Shown here piece by piece: positions 54,545 through 64,000 of a stretch of 64,000 nucleotides of DNA. The position numbers and the translations under genes were made by a program. This DNA comes from Eulemur rufifrons. Its lineage: Eukaryota; Chordata; Mammalia; Primates; Lemuridae. Each line of letters begins with the position of its first letter. Position 1 is the stretch's first letter. The notes below the pieces were generated by a model. That model had not been told where the DNA came from. It saw nothing but the letters and a program-made list of their open reading frames with translations, and did not search any database. Location of the stretch: NCBI RefSeq assembly GCF_041146395.1, contig NC_090989.1, positions 282,378,343-282,442,342 of the forward strand. The letters run 5' to 3'.

Positions 54545-54925
54545 CTGGGTACACAGGCACCATTAAAGTCAACAGCAGTGCCCTCCCTACCGCGGCTTGT
54601 CCGTGTGCTGGGCCAGCAAGCGTCTGTCGGGCACCTACGAGGGGTGAGGCAGGACGTCTCTATGAACCAGCCAGGCGAAGCCGTCCCACATGGGGCTTAC
54701 GGCCCACGGGCTGTGGGGCAGGGACGCCAGCAACCAGGAAAGCGCAACCCGGTGCAGGCAGGGCTCTGGGCGAGGGCGGGAGCTGCAGAGCGCTGGGTCC
54801 CCAGGCGGGCGTGGCCCCATCTGACTCTCTGCATCGCCCACCCGTCTGAGCTTTATGGGAGTAGAACTGCACCAGTCTTGCTCCCTGTCATTCCCCCTGG
54901 GGACAATACATAGGACAGCCCCAGT
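54545..54925 (-). repeat. Possible L2 fragment
   Basis: GTGTGCTGGGCCAGCAAGCGTCTGTCGGGCACC, CGTCCCACATGGGGCTTACGGCCCACGGGCTGTGGGGCAGGGACG weakly resembles reverse L2. Confidence 0.4.
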
Positions 54926-54999
54926 GGGCATGAACAGCCATCACTTTCAAACACCCACTGGGAGTGGCCCTGGCACTGACAGCCCACTTAACGCTGTGT

Positions 55000-55112
55000 A
55001 ATTGCTATTCCCGTCTCCTGTCGTAGACAGGGGCTCAGAGAGCTGCAATTGCCCACATCAGGCCGAGCAGGGAACGACTGGCAGAGCGGGGACTGGAGCC
55101 GGTTCTCTGCCA
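55000..55112 (-). repeat. MIR fragment
   Basis: ATTCCCGTCTCCTGTCGTAGACAGGGGCTCAGAGAGCTGCAATTGCCCACATCAGGCC, GCAGAGCGGGGACTGGAGCC. Confidence 0.6.
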
Positions 55113-55202
55113 AGGTCATGTCCCTCCATGCCCCTTTCTTCCAAAGCCAGACCTCCTTCCATCAGCCCCCGCTGCTTTCTCAACAGCTGGAGGCAGGTGG
55201 AA

Positions 55203-55272
55203 GCTGGGGAGGGGAGGGCAGGGGGAGGCTGGGGAGGGGAGGGCAGGGGGAGGCTGGGGAGGGGAGGGCAGC
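55203..55272 (+). repeat. G-rich 25-bp tandem repeat, 2.8 copies
   Basis: The unit begins GCTGGGGAGGGGAGGGCAGG and is 25 bases, with perfect copies at 55203-55227 and 55228-55252 and a partial one to 55272. The many GGG/GGGG runs give strong G-quadruplex potential. Confidence 0.9.
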
Positions 55273-55494
55273 CGGGAGTGAAGAACATCCGCCATGCTCA
55301 GTCCGGTCTTGTGATGCTGAAACCCAAGAGCCCCCTGACTCAGCAGGACATTAATAACCCCAGCTGGTCCTGGGAGGGCCACTCCAGCAGGCAGGGGAAC
55401 AGCAGGGCTACACCACCCCCACTGCGGGTGGCAGCTCACACTCCATCCGGACCCACCTGCTCCACCTCCCACACAGGGGAGCTCCCTGCAAGCT

Positions 55495-55712
55495 CCTTGG
55501 AGCAGACGCTGGTCTGTATCTCCAGGCCCTAACACAGAGCTTGGCATACAGTAGGCACTCAGCAAATAACTGTGGAGGGACTAGGTGGCTGGAAATAAAC
55601 TAGCCCTCAATTTTTCCAGAAATGTTGCTACCAGCTCCTCTCCTCACTTTACCATCCGAGTAATTGCACATAGTATGTGCTCAATAAGCACAGGTTGCTT
55701 GGCTCACTTTAA
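55495..55712 (+). repeat. Two L2/MIR 3' tails
   Basis: CTGTATCTCCAGGCCCTAACACAGAGCTTGGCATACAGTAGGCACTCAGCAAATAACTG at 55512-55572, and TTGCACATAGTATGTGCTCAATAAGCACAG at about 55664-55693. Confidence 0.72.
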
Positions 55713-57139
55713 AAGCATTTCCCAAGCACCTGTTTGTGTCTGGAATGGTTCTGGGCTGTCCATAGGGTGGACAGATGCCTCCTCACCTTCTAGAACAGGG
55801 AGGAAACCATGAGGTCCACCTGCCTCTCCGGTCTCCCAGACAGATGTGACACATCCATCGCCAGGTAGCTGTGACTTGCCTTTCATGGTGCCCTGTCCTG
55901 ATAACCTGGGATCCCTTGCAACACAGCCCCCTAGTCAACACTGCTGCTTGGAATTACCCGCTCTTGACCCGCTCTGTCTGCTGCACTTCTCACCCCAGAG
56001 TCTGTTTGAGAGAGGGCAGATGAGAGCAGCTGGGAGAGCTCCCTCCTCCGTAAGCAGAAGTCACTCCTCTCTGTTATAAAATGCAGAGTAGGGTGGGCTT
56101 ACTTAGAGAGAGGTTTCTGGTGACACAACTTCCTGGGTGGGGGCTGTGTTCCAAGGCACCTGTAGGACCAGAAGTCATTTTCCTGCCCTGCTGTGGGGAG
56201 GCCCCAAGGTGGTCTGACCCCAGTTCACCTGGGCCCTGAGGGGTTGCCTGGGAGCAGGCCTTTCCTGAAACCACCTGAGAGATCCTGGGGGGCAGCAGAG
56301 AACTGCATCAGCCCAAACTCCAGGCTGCGTGTTTGAGGTACTAATAACGTCAGCAGTGATCACCAGAATAGTTCCGACCTGCGGGCCACAGGTGCGGCCC
56401 ATGGGAGCAGGCGCCAGGTGAGTGCAGGCGTGAGGCCGAGAGACCCTGTGTGGTGCTAGGTGCTAGCCCAGGCAGGGTTTTGGGGGTGTCTAGAGATCTA
56501 GAGGGCTCCAAGGAAGGGTCCTGGGTGGCCTGGGAAATGGGGTGGGGGCATCTTCTGGGTGCTCAGGGCAGAAGGTTTCTGCCAAGTGGCAAATGCAGGA
56601 AGCATTTCAACGTTTCAGCAGACGAGAGTGACAGTCCTTGTGCAGACCAGTTCAGTAGCAGCAGCCCCGTGTGTGGGCGCCTCGTGCTAAGAGGTTCTTT
56701 CTGGAAACTATCTGGCGACATCTGGCTAAGAGGTTCCAGCCTCACCTTTGGGTGCCCCAGACCCTGCAGACACACAGTAGTCGCTCGGTGCACGTTTGGC
56801 CATTTAGCTGCAGGAGGACAGTTCCCCGGTGCGTGCTGTAAGGCATTCCTGGCGCCCACATCAGCAAAAATAACAAATAAACACAACTGTGAGCTCGGGC
56901 CTGTTTCCGTGGCCAGCCGCTGCATTCCCTGGTGGCCGCGCCGCTGCTCAGGGTCTCCCTGTGCCTGTGCCCTGCGTGTTAATGTCAGGCTTCTAACAAG
57001 CCAGCTCTCGAAGCGCGCCTCTCCCCTCCTTGGGGAGCTGTCACTCTCTTGATCATTCAGGGAAACATTTGTACTGGGCAAGCTCAGACTCCCTCCCACG
57101 CCAGGAGAGGACCAGGGAGGCTGGCAGGTCATCAGCAAA
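55713..57139. other. Unannotated GC-rich stretch
   Basis: About 1.4 kb without a gene or clear repeat. Two opposed frames of 200 (56450-57052, plus) and 191 codons (56563-57138, minus) occupy nearly the same bases, which marks them as composition artefacts. Confidence 0.3.
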
Positions 57140-57258
57140 TGTTAGTGCTGGAAGGACCCTTGGGCACCACCAGCCCAAACCCCTCCCTCGACGGATAGAG
57201 ATCATGAGGCCCAGAGAGGGTATCGGGGACTCAGACAGGGTCCCAAAGCTTGCAGGGG
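57140..57258 (-). repeat. MIR3-like fragment
   Basis: AGTGCTGGAAGGACCCTTGGGCACCACCAGCCCAAACCCC, GATCATGAGGCCCAGAGAGGG. Confidence 0.55.
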
Positions 57259-57296
57259 ACAGAATAGGGGTGAGAAACTCTGGGCCAGTGTGGTGG

Positions 57297-57452
57297 GGGC
57301 AGCTCAAGGCACTGGCTATGGGGCCACAGATCTGGGTTTGGATCCTAGTGTAGGACTTGGAGCAAGTTGTTTCGCCTCTCTGAGCCTCAGTTTCCCTATC
57401 TGTAAGGTGGGGGCAAGGGAGACACCTACCTCCAGGTCTGGCACATGTTCTG
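57297..57452 (+). repeat. MIR
   Basis: GGGGCCACAGATCTGGGTTTGGATCCTAGTGTAGGACTTGGAGCAAGTTGTTTCGCCTCTCTGAGCCTCAGTTTCCCTATCTGTAAGG. Confidence 0.9.
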
Positions 57453-57779
57453 TTACGCAGGGTGGGGGCGGGGGTTTGGAGGAGAGAGAGATCGTGCTTC
57501 TGGCCTCACAGGGGGATGGGTGATTTACGGTGGGCCCGGGGAAGGAGTTCATTTGGGTAGGAGTTCAGGGGCGCGTCACTCTACTTGACATGAGAGTCTA
57601 CTTCCTTTCCCTTCCAATGTCACCCTAATTTGCTCTCTCATGAGTTCAAAGCTAAAGGTGGCCTTTTCCCTCTGAGGTGGGGTGAGCACTTTCTGTCACT
57701 AGAGCCCCAAAGGTTTCTCTAGGGAAGGGGAGACGCCTCTGCTCCGGCTGGGGACACCCTCCAGGTCAAGGGTCAACCT

Positions 57780-57928
57780 GCTCGGCAGATGTGATTTCAT
57801 TACTAAATTCTCACAACAACCCTGAGACATGGGTGCTATTATTGTCCCCATTGTACAGATGAAAAATTGAGGTGTAGCAGGGTGCCCAAGGACACAAGTG
57901 GTAGTGTAGGGGTTCTAAACCCAGGCTC
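57780..57928 (-). repeat. MIR
   Basis: TTTCATTACTAAATTCTCACAACAACCCTGAGACATGGGTGCTATTATTGTCCCCATTGTACAGATGAAAAATTGAGG. Confidence 0.88.
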
Positions 57929-59884
57929 GAAAATGCCAGGCTCACTGCACATGTGGCCAAAGACCCTCACAAACACCCTGCCAGGGCTGCCTCAGCTTCC
58001 CCCAGCAACCAGCCCCCGGGAGCTTGGCTCAGGACCCCCCCGCCCCCTCCAGCCCACAGCGCTCTCCCAAAGCAGCGTAAGGAGCGGAGCTCACCAGAGC
58101 TACAGACAGGGGTCCCAGATGAGCCCTGAGCAGGGGCAGGGAGAGGGACAAGACAAACCGCATAACTGCATCGTGCTGGCAGAACCAAGAAGAGAGGAAA
58201 TCAGGTCTAGAACTTTTCGTTTCCTAGATTAAAAAGAAAAAACTCCTGGGAGTCCTTCACTGGGTGGGTTGTTAGAAGCCACGTCCTTCCAACTCTCAGA
58301 CGACTCTCAGATGAAAATGAAAGCCTTTGGTCAAGTGTCCGGCTGGCTTCTCCTTCCCAGCCTGCACACCTGGGTGTCCTCGTCCAGTAAAGAAGTGAAA
58401 ACAGGGACAAAGGAGTGGAGGATGGGAACAGGAGGCAGGAGAGCCTAGAGGGATCCCGGGGGAAGACAAAGGCTGGCTGGGACCCTGAGAGTTGGAGGAG
58501 CCCTCCCGGAAGTGGGGGCAGGCTGGGTTAAGTGTGGACATCCTAGAGGTCGCCAGTCAGGGCCAGCAGAGCCAACAGAGCGAGAGACCGGTGGCAGCTG
58601 GAGCTGTCTCCATCCATTAGGCCAAGTGTCACTACACGAGAGATCCAAGCCGGTTCCCGAGATCCAGAGTCGACGCGTGAGCGATGGCACCTGCAATGTT
58701 CTAGGGAGCCCCGGTCCTGAGGTCCCCATGAGCACAAAGGATTGACCGAGAGTGACGGGCACTGTCCCACCGTGTCCCGCAGCCAGGATGGCCGGGAAGC
58801 ACAGACGTCGGGCAGTTTGGGGAAACATCACTGCAGTCTCTTCCGGCAGGACTCGCCTGCCACAAGGGCCAAGGTCACAGGACTCTTATAATTCAGGGCT
58901 TTGATGCACCAGCAGTTTGTGTGTCAGTGGTGACAATTTAATGAGGAAATGGCTGCCTGTAACACAGCTTGTGTGTGAGTGTGTGCATGAGACCAGGAAA
59001 GAAACAGCCAGGGGATGCCTTTGTGTTTGTTTATTTCTCTCACTGTGGGTTTTCTTTCAGAATTTTCGGCTGCCTTTCCTCACGGGGAGCGCGGCTCCCA
59101 GCGTGCCCACACGCGGCGTCTGTCTGCGCGGGACTTCGCAGGTGGGTGCGTTGGGGTTGGAGCCTACGTGGGCTCTTTGTGAGGGACGCCAGCGAGGAGG
59201 GAGCACGGGGTGGGGCGGAGTGGGGGCATGTGCTGGGAAGGCCACGCCAGGGTCCCTGGGCCCCCCGGGGCGGCGGGAGGCAGAGGGCCGGGCCCCAGAG
59301 CCAGTATTTCTATGACTGGGCCGGTTATGGTGCCATCAGCACACGTCTGAGAGGAAGGCCACGTCTGTTGTGCCGTCCTGGAGGCCCAGCTCACCTGCGC
59401 AGTAAGGAAGAAAAATGTTTCCTCTAGGCGAGGAGCCGCAGGGTGGGGCGGGCAGCTTCCTGCTGCTGCTGCTGCTGCGTGTTCCCCTCTGATGCCACCT
59501 CTGCTCTCCCCTCCCTCCGTGGGCACCTCCCCCTACACCTCCAGACACCCCTGCACACCTGGCGAGCAGGTGGGGAGGACCCGGGAGCAGGATTCCCCGG
59601 GCTTCTCCCCCGTTTGTCTCCTTCTCCCCACGCTGAGAGTCGGGAGAAACTGTCCCAAAAGTGGGAGAGGAATGGGCAGGGTGGGGGTGGAAATTCAGAT
59701 TCAGACCCGACGGCAGACTCTGCATAGTGGTCCTGTGACAAGCGGGGAGCTGGGGCTGGTGTCCCCGTGCCAGGCTGGACGGACAGGTGATACCCGTTAC
59801 CTTTTGACACAGAGCAGTCTTCCCTTGCACTTCACGTCATCGTGGAACAAGAGCCGTGGCCAGAGAGGCTCGGCGAACGGTGAC
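57929..59884. other. Unannotated GC-rich stretch with (CTG)6
   Basis: About 2 kb with no gene recognised. 59460-59477 is (CTG)6. 59080-59160 is CpG-rich. Frames of 94-164 codons overlap on both strands around 59057-59890 without domains. Confidence 0.35.
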
Positions 59885-60032
59885 TTATGACAGCCAGCAC
59901 TTCCTGAGCACTTACTGTCTGCTGGGCAGACCCCTACACATCTCACTGAATCCTCCCAACAACCCCAGGAAGTAGGTGCTATTATTATCCCCACTTGACA
60001 GATGAGGAAACTGAGGCTCAGAGAGGTGGGAG
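59885..60032 (-). repeat. MIR
   Basis: AGCACTTCCTGAGCACTTACTGTCTGCTGGGCAGACC, CTCACTGAATCCTCCCAACAACCCCAGGAAGTAGGTGCTATTATTATCCCCACTTGACAGATGAGGAAACTGAGGCTCAGAGAGGTGGG. Confidence 0.93.
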
Positions 60033-61063
60033 TTGTGGTCTGGGTTCCCACGGCGCCTGGGGACTGTTCCCAGCACTCACAGTTAGAGCTTTCGTCGTCT
60101 CCTACCCTGAGAGATGGGACAGGCCGCCACAGTTGCTGTGGGTCATCAGTGTGCTTGGCAAGGCTGGCGCATTCGCACCTGGCCTGCGTCCACGCTGTGT
60201 GCATGTCACACACAGACACATTCACACTGCCTCAGACTGCACTGCCCACTGGCTTGACCTGTGTCTGGCACATAGCAGGTGCTTAGAAAAACTTTGTGAG
60301 ACACAGGGGCAGCCTGGTGCCTGTGACGTGGATGATCCCACTAGGCTTGCAGCACCCCAAAGCCAGGCACCTGTGGACCTGTCACTGTTGGCATATCCAG
60401 GAGCCGGTGGGGTACTGGCACACAGTCAGTGCTCAGTAGGGAGATGCCCCCGAGACCCCAGCTGGCAGGCCGGGCAGTGACCTGCTCTCGCTGAGAGAGA
60501 GGGGCTGATGCTCCTTTGCATCCGTCCCCAGAGGGCCCTGCCCATGGGCTTCCAGACCAGAGACCTGCTGCCTGCCGAACCTGGATCTCCGCTGGTCCAT
60601 GGGGGCTGGGTGGCGTGGGCTTCCTCCTCGCAGCAGCCGCCCCTCCCAAAGGAGCTGAGCGGCTCTGCCTGCAGGAGCCGGGGCTCTTCCTCGAGGGCTG
60701 TGCTTCACGTCCCTCTCCCTGCGTGCTGCCTGCACCTGGGGAAGGAGACATTCCCAGGGGACCCACGGATTAGAGGGATCCTGGACAGGCTTCTGGTGGA
60801 AGAGACTCCATAGGCAAAGGCAGGGCGGCTCAGTGGCGCTTCCACCCATTCAACAGGGCCCGCCCTGGCTGGCCCAGGGGCTCGCCGGCTGTGAGCCCCA
60901 GAGAAGGCACCGGGCACTCCAGGCCCTGTGTCTTCGGCTGACAAGTGGAGGCTGCAAGGCCAGTTCCTTCCCAGGGTTGTTGGGAAGAAAAGAATCTTAG
61001 AGTCATAAGCTTAGGACTGAGACTGTACATCAGTGAGCCCAGCCTGAGGCCAGGGGTCAAATA
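60033..61063. other. Unannotated GC-rich stretch with a MIR/L2 tail
   Basis: GACCTGTGTCTGGCACATAGCAGGTGCTTAG at about 60257-60290 is a repeat tail. The other frames (up to 161 codons) overlap on both strands and lack domains. Confidence 0.35.
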
Positions 61064-61064
61064 G

Positions 61065-61205
61065 GGCCCTGCTCTCACTGCATAACCCTGGACAGGTTCT
61101 CCAACCTGGTGTTCTCATTGAAACAACGGCGAGAACAACAGCCTCTTTCAGAGTGGCGGTAAGGTAGAAATGTGAGATCATCCGTAAACTGCCGTGCGTC
61201 AAGCC
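61065..61205 (+). repeat. MIR
   Basis: CACTGCATAACCCTGGACAGGTTCTCCAACCTGGTGTTCTCATTG, GAGTGGCGGTAAGGTAGAAATGTGAGATCATCCG. Confidence 0.55.
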
Positions 61206-61214
61206 TGGGTGTGT

Positions 61215-61455
61215 AATACCAGAGCCACCTTGTGTTAAGAACTTTCTAGAAGCCAAACAGATTTCAAGCATTAGCGCGTTAAATCCTCAAACCAAGCCTA
61301 GGTATTGGATACCATTATAATCTCCATTTTCCAGATGAGACAACTGAGGCTTTTCAAGGTGAGTCTTTGGCTCAAGGTCACGAGGAAACGGTGAGCAGAA
61401 AAGTGAGCCCAGGGCTGCTTGACCCTGAAGCCCCAAATCTCAACTGTTACTGTAG
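61215..61455 (-). repeat. MIR
   Basis: GCGCGTTAAATCCTCAAACCAAGCCTAGGTATTGGATACCATTATAATCTCCATTTTCCAGATGAGACAACTGAGGC, GGCTCAAGGTCACGAGG. Confidence 0.85.
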
Positions 61456-61484
61456 TGAGTGCTCATTATGATCTCAAGGTTGAG

Positions 61485-61560
61485 GGGTCATCCCATTTTA
61501 CAGCTGAGAAAATTGAGGCCCAGAGAAGAGAAGAGAACAGTCTAGTCTTAGAGCTGCTGC
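61485..61560 (-). repeat. MIR fragment
   Basis: CATCCCATTTTACAGCTGAGAAAATTGAGGCCCAGAGAAG. Confidence 0.75.
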
Positions 61561-61589
61561 TGCTGGAACCAGGCCCAAGGCACCCACAG

Positions 61590-61835
61590 TGCTACTCACA
61601 TTTACTAAGCACTTCCTATGTGCCAGGTTCTAAGTGATTTACGTGCATCATTGTATTTAATTATTACCATAACCCTAGGAAGATGGAGACTATTATTAAT
61701 CCCATTTTATTTGGGTAAATTGAGGCAGAGAGAGAAGTAGCTTACTCAAGGTCACCCAGCTAATTAGTGGGAGAGGCATGACTCATACCCCAAGAGTCAG
61801 GCTCTAGAGCCCTTGTCCAGAGTCACTTTGTGGCA
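61590..61835 (-). repeat. MIR, nearly complete
   Basis: CTCACATTTACTAAGCACTTCCTATGTGCCAGGTTCTAAGTGATTTACGTGCATCATTGTATTTAATTATTACCATAACCC, GGTAAATTGAGGCAGAGAGAGAAGTAGCTTACTCAAGGTCACCCAGCTAATTAGTGG. Confidence 0.93.
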
Positions 61836-62774
61836 CTGCCTCCCCAAAGAGGCAGGCCAGCCACGCCCAGCAGCCTGGGGCCCAGGCAGCCTTGCCTGCC
61901 AAGGGAGGAGGGTCTGCAGGACTCCCAGGGGAGCCGAGCTGCTCTGTCAGGGAAACGGGCACAGAGCTGGGGCTGGCGAGCCCAGTCTGCTCGAAGACCA
62001 TTAGCCCCCTGCCTCTGCGAAGAGAAGTTTATCCAACAAAATGCAGATGCGCAAAGAACACACCCTGCTGCATGTGCCTCTTGTTGTAGGCAGTGCACAT
62101 CTTGGGAGAAGTGTGGATGAAAGACGCCATATAAAATGCAATCAATTATGAATCACCATTACTGAATTAATCACATGTATGATTAATACTGTAATAATAA
62201 TTAATGGGAGTATGGTCTGGAGATTAGAGCTGAGAACTGGCAGGGAGGAGTCAGAGTGCTTCTTGCAGCCTCTGCCACTGCCTAGAGGTGTCACCTTGCA
62301 GAAGGCCTGGGCTGGGGTCTGTGTCTCTCTCCACCTGCCCCTGCCTTGGCTGTAGAAGGGGCCCAGGGATGCCTTGAAACCCCTAGATGGTCCCGAGCTA
62401 GTTCACGGGATCTTACCACCTACTTCCAGCAACATCTCAACTGCTCAAGGTCAAGGGGACAAAGAGTTTCTTGAAGAATCAAAATCTTGGTCTGGCAGAA
62501 GCTAACAGAGTGAAAAGGTGAGGGGTGAGCACATGGTGGCGGGCAGCCTCTGAGCCCACACTTGGCTTTAGTCAGCAGTATGAGCTCGTTGTATCTGTCT
62601 GTCCTTTTGTCTGTCTGCGTCAGGACGTGCCTCCTCTCAAAAACCCTCAGAGGGCCTGGACCTCATCTGTTACCTCTCATTACAAAGCTGGGAGGTTACT
62701 TTTATGCATGACTTTATAATTTCCTATTATTCATCTATCCCATGCATATTTCCTTATTGTAAAGGAGTCAAGAG
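61836..62774. other. Unannotated; AT-rich motif patch at 62130-62215
   Basis: 62130-62215 (CAATCAATTATGAATCACC, CTGAATTAATCACATGTATG, CTGTAATAATAATTAATGG) is a small repeat-free AT-rich block. No gene is recognised. Confidence 0.28.
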
Positions 62775-62940
62775 ACACAGAAAAAACACCCATAATAAAG
62801 CACATCGTGCCCCCCTCGTCTGCCCGGTTCATACTTTGGTGTGTATCTTCACAGTATGTACATATAGATAAAGTATATTATATGTATGAATATACACAAA
62901 TCCTTTTTTGCAAAACATAGATGGAACAAAATGAAATGCA
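62775..62940 (-). repeat. Possible reversed LINE 3' fragment
   Basis: AAAACACCCATAATAAAGC, TTTGGTGTGTATCTTCACAGTATG, ATATGTATGAATATACACAAATCC resembles the reversed LINE seen at 6046 and 23850. Weak. Confidence 0.35.
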
Positions 62941-64000
62941 TTGTTCTGCAGCTGCTCTGTGATAGTAGGTTCCACATGCACAATTCAAATTAAAACTGTG
63001 CAGTGGAGCCCAAATCCCACCAATGAGGAGGAGGATGAGGCTGCGGTGAGAGGGGAGCCAGCGATTATTTTGGGGGAGATTCATTAACACTTTCCTGCCC
63101 CTGGTGCTCAGCTTCTTTTCATTGCAGTGGGGGGAAGGTCATTTGTCAGAGGGTACCTTAATGAAGTTTAAAAATGAACGTCCCTCAACCACCTGGTCCC
63201 TACACGGCTGGAATCCTATTTGTTCCTCACCTTGGAAAATGAGCACTTTATTGTTCACGTGAAAGGAACGCCGTCTCCTGGAGGCTGCTGTGATGTGCCG
63301 TCAACTCAGGATTGTAGCACGGGGACCACACGCCCGGGCAAAAAAGCAGGGACATGGTTTCCCCCAGCCACGTAGCTCGTTAGGGGCTGGGCCAAGAAAA
63401 GCCCATCATCATCCTGACTCTCAGGCCAGCGCTCTTTCCGCTACCCCATGATTTCTGGGATCTGGAAATGAGGAGCCCAGAAGACAGGTTCCAGAAAGGG
63501 GCCCCGAAAAAGCCTGTTGGCATCAGCTTCTTGCAGAGGCAGGGAGCACTGGGGAGGTGGGGGCTGTGGGGGGGCACTTAAAACACTGCTCCTATGGCAC
63601 ATGCCTTGGCATATGAGTCACTGAGACTGTCCTGGCAATGATAGGGAGGGCGAGCCCAGGGTCCCTGCACCGTGTTTAATGAATTACAAATAAGAAGCGT
63701 CCTCCAGGTCTCATGGGCTGTTCCCGACAGCATCCAGTCTGCAGTGGTGATGGAGGAGCAGGGCGTTCCCGGGGACTGATGACCCTGCCTGGGGGTGACA
63801 GCAGGCGGAGGGCTGACCCAGGTCATCACTCACCCTGTGCTGGAGCCCCACGCGGCGCCCTTCACTGCTGCCTGCAGGCTGAGCGCTTAAAAATCAAATC
63901 GCGGAGATCTGTTCTCGTCTTCCGTGCAGCTTCCTCCTGCTGGATGCTTTGAGACCAGGGAACAGGTGACCAGGGGCTGGCCTGTGTCTGCTCTCCTGGA
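62941..64000. other. Unannotated to the window end, with a MIR trace
   Basis: CATCCTGACTCTCAGGCCAGCGCTCTTTCCGCTACCCC at about 63409-63447 fits a reverse MIR end. The remainder shows no gene or repeat. Confidence 0.35.

Noticed and set aside
56450..57138. Opposed frames of 200 and 191 codons
   Set aside because: Two long frames on opposite strands over the same bases are expected when stop codons are depleted by high GC; neither has a domain.

Overview
This is a vertebrate nuclear window with no protein-coding gene that I can support. The organism is very probably a strepsirrhine primate of the lemur group. Three full-length Alu dimers (18973-19316 plus; 27457-27819 and 46153-46496 minus) carry the long central linker (...AAAGAAATCATATGGACAGC...) and the right-arm wording that I associate with Malagasy lemur Alu elements. 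The rest of the repeat content is ordinary for a primate: L1 of several ages, L2, MIR, ERVL-MaLR LTRs (MLT1, MST), 7SL-derived Alu monomers, a hAT-like element and an Hsmar1-type mariner. Family names come from remembered consensus sequences, not from a search, so sub-family labels are tentative.

Layout. 0-15 kb is AT-rich and LINE-rich. It holds a decayed mariner at the left edge, several L1 3' ends, three copies of one LTR-like segment (two of them inside L1 3' ends), a tiny truncated U2 snRNA pseudogene, an MLT1 LTR, and an old LINE whose ORF1-like part still reads open for 232 codons. 15-27 kb is mostly single-copy sequence with MST, Alu, L2 and MIR pieces; at 23.42 kb it has a nearly perfect RE1/NRSE (REST-binding) motif. 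27-37 kb is MIR/L2-rich, with an Alu inserted into a MIR, an Alu monomer split by a 219-base insert, and a 28-bp imperfect inverted repeat. 37-64 kb is visibly more GC-rich. It is dominated by MIR and L2 remnants, with MLT1 and other LTR fragments, a G-rich 25-bp tandem repeat and long unannotated GC-rich stretches. Open frames there are chance frames.

Interpretation. The window looks intergenic or deep-intronic. Several AT-rich, repeat-free blocks (about 3.79-4.05, 12.03-12.42, 26.02-26.40, 48.93-49.13 and 52.15-52.53 kb) have the texture of conserved non-coding elements; conservation cannot be judged from one genome. The RE1 motif hints that a neuronally restricted gene may lie nearby, but none is visible here. 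I found no new multi-gene system, CRISPR array, operon or intact transposase. The most interesting items are the RE1 site, the 3'-truncated U2 pseudogene with its target-site repeats, the L1/LTR composites, and the two independent Alu insertions at nearly the same point of two different MIRs.
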